A DNA stretch of 64,000 nt from Eublepharis macularius. Taxonomy: Eukaryota > Chordata > Lepidosauria > Squamata > Eublepharidae. The translations under genes were made by a program, and so were the position numbers. Under the pieces are notes generated by a model. That model was not told the origin of the DNA and searched no databases. It worked only from the letters and a program-made list of their open reading frames with translations. The stretch's first letter is position 1. Every line of letters starts with the position of its first letter. The stretch spans positions 3,919,001-3,983,000 of the forward strand of contig NC_072800.1 in the NCBI RefSeq assembly GCF_028583425.1, given 5' to 3'. Positions 33,181-41,940 of this stretch are shown piece by piece.

Positions 33181-35820
33181 CTAGATGCACCACCACCATT
33201 GATGGCAAAGACAGGACCAGCAGCACCAGCAGGCCCAGTTGGGTGGCCGGGCCAGTGTAACACCTGGAAGGGCCCGGCCAGCCCCACCCTGCAGAGGTGC
33301 ACAGATTGGCCGAAGGAGCAGCCACTGGAGGAAGAAGCCCAGAATTGGGCCAGCAGCCCTCAGGCAGTCAGGAGGGAGCGAACGATGATATGAGCAGGTG
33401 AGAGAGGTGAGGATCCCACTAGACAGTCTCTATAAAGGCTGGCCACCACGAGCAAGAAGGGACGGGATGAGAGAGGGGAGAGCGGTTGAGAGGGGGCAGA
33501 AGGTGAAGGAGGATGAGTGAGCGAGTGGGCAGGGAGCGTGAGGGAGAGAGGATGCGGGGGGTGCTGTATCCCCCCTCCTTCCCCCAGTTTGGAGGCCTGC
33601 CAAAAACCAACAGAGGAAGGGCCCCGGCCCCCAGGTGGTCTGTGGCACATTGGCCCTTTATAAGTTTATAAGGCTGTTATTTTCTATGGATGGTAGCCCT
33701 GGCCTCTGGTCCAATATAACAATATTCAGTCGCTGGTTTAAAAAGAAGAGAAAGACTAGGTGGTGGGGAGGGTGGAATGGTGGCACGGAAACTGCAGGGA
33801 AACCTGCCATGTGGAAGTCCAGTGCACCAGCAATGGGGAAAGTACACAACCCAGTCCCATGTAGAAAATACTTAGGTAATACACACTGACACACAAATAT
33901 ACTTTTAAGCTTATTCCCTGCTATCTCCCATTTTACGCTTCACAGTTCTACCGGCATCAACTAAAATATATTTGAAATGCTTTCTCCCCCTTCGCCCATT
34001 GGCTTCATTCATTGGCCTCACACCTCCTCCCACTTTCTCCACTGGATCAAGCAAATTTTAAAAGGAAACTCCAGGTCCTGAACTCCTGTGAAAAGTAAAT
34101 GGATGCCGGATTACGCTTTGTCTTTCCCTATCATGTCAGCTACATGCAGCTGTACTCTTTGAAGAACATGCATTTCAGCAACCATTCCTAAATTAAATAT
34201 ATAAGTTCAATATATTGCAGCAGGCACAAGAACATGGGAAGCTGCCCTGAATTCCAAGTAGGGGATGCCTAAAAGGCCATTTCCACCTGCTACAATCAAG
34301 GCCATCAGTCCCAGTAGACCAGAAGGAGTAAAACCAACGAGACCTGGGAGGTGGCCTCTGTGCTGCCCCCCCTTTTGTCACGCATGGTCACTCACAAGGC
34401 CTGTCCTGGGCAGCAAAGGGGTGACAGAAAGAGACCCCCCCCCCTTATCGCTTACGTTCAGAAAACCATCCAGGGAAAGGGGCCCAATGCCTCTCTAGAG
34501 ACCTGCACCCCCAGGCCCAGGGGGCAAGATCCCCCCTTCCTCAAGCCCAGACACACACCAAACCCTGTTCCAATGTGCCCGGAGAGTGACTGACAGCATT
34601 TCTTATAGACAAGAAGATAAAGAGACAACTGCTTCATTTGGGGACTCAGGACGGAGTGATGGCTGCATGACTGAATTTATTCGTTTCGTTTTCATCCGGG
34701 CTTTTCGCTTCTTGTGCTCATATGGGAGCTGCAAAATGGACCGTCACAGTCAGTAAAAATGCAGACTGAACTTTAACTTAAACACAAAATAGTCTCATCG
34801 CTCATGCAAACCATTCCTTGCTGGTTGCAGTCAAGCATATGTGAAATATACCTTTATTAGGGGGATTTAGGCAAATGCAGGCAGCATGCTTGTTCCAGGA
34901 GGAGCAATCCGTAGGGTTCAGACGTTAACACACAGCTCAAATGCCTGAGCACAGCAGAATGGGGAGATTTAAGAAGCCACATGATACCCTTATGCAACTC
35001 CAGGCCATAATAGCCTCCAGAAATTGGCAACGCAGTGCACAATAGGCCTCGTCCTCAGCCCGCTTTGTCCAACTGCTGCATTAGACCTCTGAGACAGATG
35101 AGAGGTTTCATCAGAGCTGAGGCTGTTGTCTGAAATGATGGAGCACCCGAGTGGCCAAACTCGGTTTTCATCTCCCCCTGGAGATGGTCCATGCTTTCGT
35201 GACAAAAGATGTGGCCTGCTATTGTTTAAAAATAAGCTTCCTTGCTAAGCAGTGACTCTCATAGTCAAGAGCTATTAATCATTTCTCTGATATAAGGGAG
35301 GGAGGAAGACCAGCCCCCTCATAGGGTGGCCGCTTTACTACCTCAGCCAAAGAAAAAGAAAACCAAACATAAAGCATGTGCTCCAGGCTAGCTTTGCTCT
35401 AGCAGGAGAGCTGATTAATATCCCAATTATCCGAACACAGCGTGGCTCTTGAAGGTTCTACGTCCTGCTGCTATATAGCTTCCAAGAAGCTCTACCACGG
35501 GCACCAGGATTTAAAACCTTCTTTTATGAGGGAAATGACATTGAGGACTGAGAATGGAGGTAGAGCTACAGGGAGCTCACAACCAAATGATGAATCCGGC
35601 TCAGAAGGGTCTGCCTTACGAGGCAATTGATGACTTTCTTACAGTCCTTGAATTCCCTTGGGATTTTTGAGGGCACCTAAAAATATGACAGTTCCTGTCC
35701 ATTGTTAAGAAGCCTGTGTCTGGCCCAGCTCGAGCCCAAACTATATGGTATGTTTTTTAATGAGTTGTGCCTCGGTTCTCCAGACCCAGTTTGGTCACAC
35801 AGCAGCTGCAGGGAAAGTCA
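33181..35820. other. Unassigned 2.6-kb stretch
   Basis: No gene recognised. 33280-33650 is GC/GA-rich with overlapping frames only. C runs lie at 34435-34444. 34630-34860 and 35040-35300 look unique, with TCAGAGCTGAGGCTG and GAGCTATTAATCATTTCTC words, and could be conserved noncoding sequence; not testable here. Confidence 0.35.
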
Positions 35821-35831
35821 ATCTGACTCAA
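35821..35831. repeat. Target-site duplication, left copy, of the PLE insertion
   Basis: ATCTGACTCAA occurs here and at 37437-37447, exactly bordering the PLE. An 11-bp duplication fits the 10-15 bp known for PLEs. Confidence 0.85.
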
Positions 35832-37436
35832 TCAAAAAGAGTCCAGTAGCACCTTTAAGACTAACCAATTTTATTTTAGCATAAGCTTTCGAGAATCAAG
35901 TTCTCTTCGTCAGATGCCTGATACAGAGACTGGTCAAACACAGAAGAGCAAGAGAGGGAAGAGGCAATTAGGGGGGGAGGGGGAGGGAGCAACCAAAACA
36001 TTCCTTTGCTAGTATATGTAAACATCTCCTTTTGGTGTGTGGATCAGTTGGCTTCAGAGGAGTTTGCCCTGTTAGTTTGTAGAAGCCAAACAGCTAGACC
36101 ATCCAATTCCAATGCAGTATGGGCCTTCGGTAACCACAGCTCTCCCTGCCAGATGCATCTGACAAAGAGATCTGTGGTTCCCAAAAGCCCACGCCAGGTG
36201 CCACTGAGCTCCCCCAGACCCCACCTCTGTAAAGGAAATCTGTTACCTGTGGTAATGTGATAACCATTCATAGTCCCTATTCAGTCCCAGCTTGACAGAG
36301 TCAAATTTGCATATGAATTCCAGTTCAGCAGCCTCCCGTTGGATTTTGTTTTTGAAAGGTTTCTGTTGAACTACAGTGACCTTTAAGTCCTTGATGGAAT
36401 GTCCTGATAGATTGAAGTGTTCTCCCACTGGTTTCTGGACGTTTCCATTTCTAATGTCAGATTTGTGTCCATTTATTCTTTTGCGTAGAGGTTGGCTGGT
36501 TTGTCCAATGTACAGAGCAGAAGGACATTGTTGGCACATGAGGGCATATATCAGATTGGAGGATGAGCAGCTGTAAGAGCCAGAGACAGTGTAGTTGACG
36601 CCATTGGGTCCTGTAATTGTATTCCCTGGGTAGATATAAGGGCAGAGCTGGCATCTGGGTCTATTGCAGGGCCTGGTACCTGTGCTGGTGACTCTGCTAG
36701 CCAATTCATGATTGTAAGTGAGAAGTCGTTTAAGGTTGGGGGGCTGTCTGTAGGCAAGGAGAGGTCTTCCACCCAGGGCTTCTGAGAGAGAGGTATCATT
36801 TTTCAGGATGGGTTGTAGCTCACTGATGATACGTTGGATGGGTTTGAGCTGGGAACTATAGGTGACAACCAGTGGTGTTCTGTTGTTAGTTCCTTTAGGC
36901 TTGTCCTGGAGCAGGCTGTTTCTGGGTACTAGTCTGGCCCTGTTGATTTGTTTCTTCACTTCATTTGGTGGGTACTGTAGTCCCAAAAATGCTTGTTGTA
37001 AATCTCTTAAGTGTGAGTCTCGGTCGAGAGCATTGGAGCAGATACGGTTGTAACGTAAGGCTTGGCTGTAGACAATAGACCGAGTGGTATGTTTAGGGTG
37101 GTAGCTGGAGGCATGTAGATATGAGTATCGGTCTGTTGGTTTCCGGTATAAGGTGGTATTTATTCGTCCATTATGTAGTTGTACAGTGGTGTCCAGGAAG
37201 TGTACCTGTTGTGTAGAGTGGTCCAGGCTCAGGTTGATAGTAGGGTGAAAGTTATTGAAGTCCTGATGAAATCTCTCAAGGGCTTCCTTCCCATGGGTCC
37301 AAATGATGAAGATGTCATCCAGGAATCTTAAGTATAGTAGTGGTTCCAGTGGATGGGAGCTGAGGAAGCGTTGCTCCAAGTCCGCCATGAATATGTTAGC
37401 ATATTGTGGTGCCATGCGTGTGCCCATGGCTGTGCC
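35832..37436 (-). mobile_element. Penelope-like element insertion, 5' truncated, two tandem tails
   Basis: This is a 1605-bp insertion bounded by an 11-bp TSD. On the minus strand it starts inside the reverse transcriptase (GTAMGTRMAPQYANIFM) and runs through motif C, the thumb and GIY-YIG to a stop at 36243, then a 3' UTR. The UTR holds two successive tail copies. The inner one (36170-36040) reads CAGATGCATCTG..GAGAGCTGTGGTTACCG..CTTCTACAAACTAACAGGGC. The outer one (35930-35832) reads CATCTGACGAAGAGAACTTG, ..GAAAGCTTATGCTAAAATAA and GTCTTAAAGGTGCTACTGGACTC. This link identifies the tail consensus used elsewhere in the window. Confidence 0.92.
36243..37427 (-). CDS. PLE reverse transcriptase C-terminal part plus GIY-YIG endonuclease
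   Basis: There are 394 open codons with no frameshift. The protein copies the element's RNA and nicks the target. Residues 1-20 belong to the reverse-transcriptase region after AMGT. LRFLDDIFIIW (about residues 32-42) is motif C with the catalytic Asp pair in the form FLDD. TLYRKPTDRYSYLHASSYHP follows, in the thumb. The linker has CNRPRCQLCPYI, a Cys-rich segment typical of PLEs. The GIY-YIG domain reads LIYALMCQQCPSALYIGQTS, then PLRKRINGHKSDIRNG (catalytic Arg), GEHFNLSGHS (Glu region) and LGLNRDYEWL (Asn) at the end. The true N terminus is lost with the 5' truncation; the first Met is internal. An unbroken frame indicates a recent insertion. It resembles the Neptune/Poseidon groups; exact placement needs a tree. 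Confidence 0.9.
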   Translation of the reverse strand: MGTRMAPQYANIFMADLEQRFLSSHPLEPLLYLRFLDDIFIIWTHGKEALERFHQDFNNFHPTINLSLDHSTQQVHFLDTTVQLHNGRINTTLYRKPTDRYSYLHASSYHPKHTTRSIVYSQALRYNRICSNALDRDSHLRDLQQAFLGLQYPPNEVKKQINRARLVPRNSLLQDKPKGTNNRTPLVVTYSSQLKPIQRIISELQPILKNDTSLSEALGGRPLLAYRQPPNLKRLLTYNHELASRVTSTGTRPCNRPRCQLCPYIYPGNTITGPNGVNYTVSGSYSCSSSNLIYALMCQQCPSALYIGQTSQPLRKRINGHKSDIRNGNVQKPVGEHFNLSGHSIKDLKVTVVQQKPFKNKIQREAAELEFICKFDSVKLGLNRDYEWLSHYHR

Positions 37437-37447
37437 ATCTGACTCAA
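37437..37447. repeat. Target-site duplication, right copy, of the PLE insertion
   Basis: ATCTGACTCAA, identical to 35821-35831. Confidence 0.85.
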
Positions 37448-38342
37448 GATAGCGGCATGGGGGAAAGGGGGCTCGTATCCCCTGCCATGCCCTGATCTAG
37501 CAGCCGCTGTGGGGACACAGGGAGTTATTTGTGTAACTTGAAAGCTGCGTATGCTCAGAATATCCAGGTGCTCCCCACCCCCGCAGTGCAGCATTTTCAC
37601 ATCTTTAAATCACCCCGCGAAGGTGCTACTCGCTCCATCGTGACATCCTGCCACTTTCTGTAATCTGCCATTGTCCACCTCTGAGTCAAAATGAGTTTGA
37701 CTTATTGTTCCTGACATGGACACTAGTGCATGTTTTACAGATTGTTTGCAAGTCTGAGCATGGGGGGTCAGGGAGCTGCAGAGAGGTGGGGAGCTGGGGG
37801 GGGGGCAAGTCAGCTCAAAGGCCTATGAAGCCTGAGTCAGGCAGCATTTCGATGTATTTTACTCATGCAGTTCCACACCGCACCCACAAGGGAGGCAGGG
37901 CAGGCAGAGCCGAGCAAGAACTGGGGGCCCTGCCCTGGCTTTGCCTTTCTGCAGCCTTCGCTACAAGGAGGCGGCTAAGCCCATCGGCCCAGCCAGCCCC
38001 AGAGCAAGGCCAGGCCAGGCCAGGCAGCACAGTGGCTGCAGCCTCTTAAGACGGCCCTTCTCTCCAGCCATCTGTCCTTTCCCCTCTCCCTTTCCTTCCT
38101 CCCAGCTCCATACTTTTGCTTGTCAGTCGTATCTTCCAAAAGAGCAGGTAGCCCTGTTAGTGTGTGGTAGGAAAATAAAACCACCCTTTCCCTTCATTTC
38201 TCTTCCTCTTCCCCGTACTTTTCTCCTTTTCCCTTTTGCTCTCTTCCTTTCATGGTCTGCCTTCATCCCACCCCCTGCCACCCCTTGTTGTCCAGTCTTG
38301 GTCTCAACTCCTTCTGGTTGGCAACTTTTATGGCAGGGGATG
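37448..38342. other. Unassigned sequence
   Basis: Pyrimidine-rich from 38040. A short GGCCA(GG) tandem lies at 38010-38024. Frames at 37705-38456 overlap and lack motifs. Confidence 0.4.
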
Positions 38343-38350
38343 CTAAGACC

Positions 38351-38664
38351 CAGGGCTTTTTTTCGGGGAAAAGAGGTGGTGGAACTCAGTGGTGGAACTC
38401 AGGACCGCACAATGACGTCACTTTGGTTCAGCTGGAACAAGGGGGGAGTTTTTTAAAGTCTAAATTCCCCTTGGCAAAAACGGTCACATGGCCAGTGGCC
38501 CCACCCCCTGATCTCCAGACAGAGGGGAGATTGCCCTCCGCGCCAGTGGCATGGAGAGCAATCTAAACTCCCCTCTGTCTGGAGATCAGGGGGTGGGGCC
38601 ACTGGCCATGTGACCATTTTCAGGAGGTGCCGGAACTCAGCGTTCCAGCTGAAAAAAAGCCCCG
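38351..38664 (+). mobile_element. hAT-like nonautonomous element with exact 8-bp TSD
   Basis: It begins CAGGGCTTTTTTTCGGGG and ends GAAAAAAAGCCCCG, a CAGGG-type hAT terminus. CTAAGACC flanks it on both sides (38343-38350 and 38665-38672), an exact 8-bp TSD as hAT transposases make. An internal palindrome pairs GGTCACATGGCCAGTGGCC with its complement, through CTCCAGACAGAGGGGAG. It has no coding capacity. A truncated relative lies at 48930-49082. Confidence 0.9.
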
Positions 38665-38672
38665 CTAAGACC

Positions 38673-38980
38673 TGACATCAGCAAAATCGATCCCTGTACT
38701 TTTCATCCAGCACGGCAACATCACCTATTTTGCCCCTACTTTTCATCTCAATAAAGCCACAAGGGTAAAGTGAAATAGATTACTTATTGATGATTTATTG
38801 TAATATTAATTTTTTGTGAAATGGACCCCGCTTCATGAGATGTAAGAAGTCCTTTATTGATAGACACATGCATTTATGTTCAAATATAAATTTACAAAAT
38901 CAAGCACATGGCTATTGTAGTACCTTCTGGGGTTGGGCGTGTAGAAATAGGCTCGCCTATCCAGATAGCATACAGGAGAC
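38673..38980. other. Unassigned sequence
   Basis: AT-rich, nothing recognised. Confidence 0.4.
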
Positions 38981-39198
38981 TTGGGTGGTGGTGGAGAGTG
39001 CCCTCAAGTCATAGCTGACCTACAGCAACCCCTGGTGGTGTTTTCATGGCAAAAGTCTAACACAGGTGGTTTGGCATTGCCTGCCTCTGCCACCCTGGTC
39101 TTCATTGGAGGTCTCCCACCAATTACTAATCAAGGCTGACCCTGCTTAGCTTCTGAGATCTAATGAGATCAGGCTCACCTGGGCTATCCAGGTCAGGG
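38981..39198 (-). mobile_element. 5S-rRNA-derived SINE (5S-Sauria type), more diverged
   Basis: The minus head reads CTGACCTGGATAGCCCAGGTGAGCCTGATC, then CAGAAGCTAAGCAGGGTCAGCC and TAGTAATTGGTGGGAGACC, diverged 5S rRNA. The tail at 38981-39030 (plus GTGCCCTCAAGTCATAGCTGACC) is RTE/Bov-B-like. Confidence 0.85.
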
Positions 39199-39387
39199 AG
39201 GAGACTTGAATAGTTTCAAAAATAGACTAATTCCTTGTTCCCAGTGGGGAAAAACACTTACACATACTGGAGACTGCAACCAAAACTGAACAGAACCCAG
39301 CTGAGGTCCCTCTCATACATGCCAGGGGCGGGGGGAGAACTAGCTTGTGAGGGTCTCACTTAAAGGTATACTCACACACTTCCCTGC

Positions 39388-39622
39388 AATATTTATTTAT
39401 TTTATTTATATTTAATTTTACTTTATTTTACTCCCACCTTTCTTGCTCATGGGGCTTACGTCATTCTCCTCTCGTCCATTTTATCCTCTGAATAGCCCTC
39501 TGGGATGGGTTGGGCTATGAATATGTGACTGGCCCGCAGTCACACAGCAGGCTTCTCCGGCAGAGCGGGGAGTTGAACCTGGTCTTCGCTCAAGCCACTC
39601 CATCACACTGGCTGTCTCTATA
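39388..39622 (-). mobile_element. tRNA-derived SINE, diverged
   Basis: The minus strand begins CAGCCAGTGTGATGGAGTGG and has GACCAGGTTCAACTCCCCGC, a B-box-like GGTTCAACTCC. It then has GTGACTGCGGGCCAGTCACA and a T/A-rich (AAATAAA)n end. It is similar in layout to the plus copy at 39763. Confidence 0.7.
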
Positions 39623-39762
39623 GAGAGAAATCATGAGAGGCACAGGCTGTGCAAAGTGTTAGATGAGAAGGGCATTTTTGGCAAGAGCAGCCTGGCTGGA
39701 AAGAGGGAAGAAAGCTGCTCCGACGTCTTTTATACACCCCAGGAGGGCCAGTTTGGTGTGAG

Positions 39763-40011
39763 AGCCAGTTTGGTGTAGTGGTTAAGAGCAGCAGGTCTCT
39801 AATCTGGAGAGCCGGGTTTGATTCCCCACTCCTCCGCTTGAAGCCAGCTGGGTGACCTTGGGTCAGTCACAGCTCTCTCAGAGCTCTCTCAGCCCTACCC
39901 ACCTCACAGGGTGATTGTTGTGGCGATAATAATAACATATTTTGTAAACCGCTCTGAGCAGGTGTTAAGTTGTCCTGAAGGGCGGTATATAAATTGAATG
40001 TTGTTGTTATT
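39763..40011 (+). mobile_element. tRNA-derived SINE with L2-like tail
   Basis: The head is GCCAGTTTGGTGTAGTGGTT (A-box region) and GAGAGCCGGGTTTGATTCCC (B-box GGTTTGATTCC, a one-base variant of GGTTCGATTCC). The body has GTGACCTTGGGTCAGTCACAGC. The tail is CTGAAGGGCGGTATATAAAT and ends in TTGTTGTTAT, an L2/MIR-like 3' end. Related copies are at 56722 and 61166. Confidence 0.82.
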
Positions 40012-40359
40012 AATCAGGTGCTAGGGCTGTGCTGTAAGGAAATGGCTTTTCAAAGGGATGGGGTCTGTAGACTATGGTAATGGGTATTGTCTGTTGATGT
40101 GGATATGCTCCTACTGGGCAGTTTCTGCAACATTTAATAAATATATCACCTCAAATTGCTTATATTTTATTTCAGCAATTTTTCATCTCTCTATTCTTGT
40201 ATTCGAATTTATGTTTCTTACACAATTTCTGCAATGCATACCCTGTTGTATTGTTTATTCAATGCCCCAGCTTTTCATCAAATTGACTTATACTGTGTAA
40301 CCCTCCTTGAGTCTTGGTGGGAAAGGTGAACTATAAATCATGTAAGCAAGCAAACAAGC

Positions 40360-40372
40360 AAACAAACAGATT
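40360..40372. repeat. Target-site duplication, left copy, of the PLE hairpin
   Basis: AAACAAACAGATT is repeated exactly at 40670-40682, bordering the inverted tail pair. Confidence 0.75.
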
Positions 40373-40669
40373 TATTGTCGAAGGCTTTCACGGCCGGAGA
40401 ACGATGGTTGTTGTGGGTTTTCCGGGCTGTATTGCCGTGGTCTTGGCACTGTAGTTCCTGACGTTTCGCCAGCAACTGTGGCTGGCATCTTCGGAGGTGT
40501 AGCACCAAAAGACAGAGAACTCTCAGTGTCACAGATGACACTGTGACACTGAGAGATCTCTGTCTTTTGGTGCTACACCTCTGAAGATGCCAGCCACAGC
40601 TGCTGGCGAAACGTCAGGAACTACGCCGCCAAGACCACGGCAATACAGCCCGGAAAATCCACAACAACC
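40373..40669. mobile_element. PLE tail hairpin inserted as a unit (13-bp TSD)
   Basis: Arms 40405-40534 and 40541-40670 are inverted copies of 130 bp with few mismatches and a 6-base loop. Each arm contains GGTGCTACACCTC(T/C)GAAGATGCC, GCTGGCGAAACGTCAGGAACT and CAATACAGCCCGGAAAA, which I recognise as a PLE 3' end from its GCGAAACG tail type. The left arm carries 32 extra terminal bases (40373-40404). Direct repeats of 13 bp flank the whole. Confidence 0.82.
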
Positions 40670-40799
40670 AAACAAACAGATTCCTGCCAATTGCTGTGTG
40701 CACAATGTTTAACGGTAGTTTAAGTATTGTACGAGCCATTCTTCCTCCTGCCGAAAGAGTTGCAGCAATACGTGATGATGCAATAGCAATCACCCATTT

Positions 40800-40941
40800 T
40801 TGTGAACTGTAAGCAACATTTAATTTATAACGAATGCTATACCCTATGTTTCTCCCAACGGGGACCCAAAGCAGTTTCCATTGTTCTCCTGCCCTCCCTT
40901 TCGTCCTCACAACAACCCTGTGGGGTAGGTCTAGCTGAGCA
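40800..40941 (-). mobile_element. SINE/LINE 3' part, truncated
   Basis: The minus strand reads CAGGGTTGTTGTGAGGACGA and TGCTTTGGGTCCCCGTTGGG, a body and end shared by tRNA-derived SINEs and L2-group LINEs. It stops at the start of the GGCC foldback half-element. Confidence 0.6.
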
Positions 40942-40942
40942 T

Positions 40943-41013
40943 GGCCATTTCCACATGGCTTACCTCTCTTCGTAATGTCCCGGTACATTGCGCAAAAAAC
41001 GCGGAAGATCGCC
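40943..41013. mobile_element. Half of a GGCC..TCCACA foldback element
   Basis: GGCCATTTCCACATGGCTTACC followed by GCGCAAAAAACGCGGAAGATCG matches the left arm of 31717-31918. The complementary arm is absent. Confidence 0.7.
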
Positions 41014-41482
41014 AAAGACAGAGAACCTTCACTTCCTCTGCAAATAGTGTGGGGGGGTGGAGGGTGGAGGGTGTGACCTGGCCCAGGATATTCTGATTCC
41101 TTTCATTTTTGCACTGACACTCCCATGATCACCCTGAAGTTAGTGGCAATTTTGAGACTCCTTGCATTATAATATACAAATGGACTGATGGAAGGACATA
41201 CGGATCCTCTCTGTTCTTATTATAGATGCATGGGAACAGCAGGGTGAATGCTTTTTGTTGTTACGATATTTGGTTTGGATCAAAATCTTAGGGTTGCAGA
41301 TGGAATCTTGTCTGGGGGCCCATGGAGGCACTCACCAGCCCTGATGGTGGTTTGAGGAAGGTACTTTGGGGAAGGGAGAGAGAGACCACCCCCCTGCTGT
41401 GCCTATAGCTAGCCCTGCAGCAGCACACAGGTGGAGGGAGAGGGTGGAGGAAGGAGTTACTGGGAGAAGCGAGTTCTTCTGA
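41014..41482. other. Unassigned sequence
   Basis: No feature recognised. A G run and GGAGGGTGGAGGG lie near 41050. Confidence 0.4.
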
Positions 41483-41682
41483 GAGCCAAGCTACAAGTGG
41501 CACCTGATTGGTTGGACACTTGTCAGCTTCCCTCAAGTTTTGATGGGAAATGTAGGCATTCTGGTTTTACAGCTTGGCTCTCCATTACAGCTGCAAGACC
41601 AGGATGCCTATATTTCCCATCAAAACTTGAGGGAAGCTGACAAGTGTCCAACCTGTGTCAGGCGTCACTTGTAGCTTGGCTC
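41483..41682. mobile_element. Nonautonomous TIR element (same family as 32947-33180)
   Basis: The ends are GAGCCAAGCTACAAGTGGCA and the complement GAGCCAAGCTACAAGTGACG on minus. Arms share GGTTGGACACTTGTCAGCTT and CTCAAGTTTTGATGGGAAAT. The length is 200 bp. No clear TSD. Confidence 0.78.
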
Positions 41683-41810
41683 ACAGCTGCAGAATAACTC
41701 AGGGAGTCATTTCAATTGCCTCCTCTTAAAGGCAGCATTATCAATCACCAAGGCCCATATTCTGAACCAAGGAGATACAGACTGGTGCCTCTGCTACTTC
41801 CTTCCTTCTC

Positions 41811-41940
41811 AGGGTCTCACCACACAAGACAAAATGCATTCAAATTGTATGGGTAATTCGAATGTATTTTGTAATTCGAGTGTATTTGAGTGTAATTCGA
41901 GTACAATTCAAGTGGATTTTGTCTTGTGTGGTTTGACCCT
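41811..41940. mobile_element. Short TIR element, AGGGTC..ACCACACAAGAC ends
   Basis: The left arm, AGGGTCTCACCACACAAGAC then AAAATGCATTCAAATTGTA, pairs with the right arm (minus AGGGTCAAACCACACAAGAC then AAAATCCACTTGAATTGTA). The AT-rich centre has repeated TAATTCGA(A/G)TGTATTT words. The length is 130 bp. Confidence 0.75.

Noticed and set aside
32667-33184. Collagen-like or proline-rich small proteins
   Set aside because: Overlapping frames on both strands cross a TIR element, with no splice or start support.
39763-39840. Functional tRNA gene
   Set aside because: The A and B boxes are degenerate, no cloverleaf can be drawn with confidence, and the segment is the head of a SINE found several times.
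41811-41940. hAT element with 8-bp TSD
   Set aside because: The inverted ends are clear, but no matching 8-bp flanks were found, so only a generic TIR call was kept.
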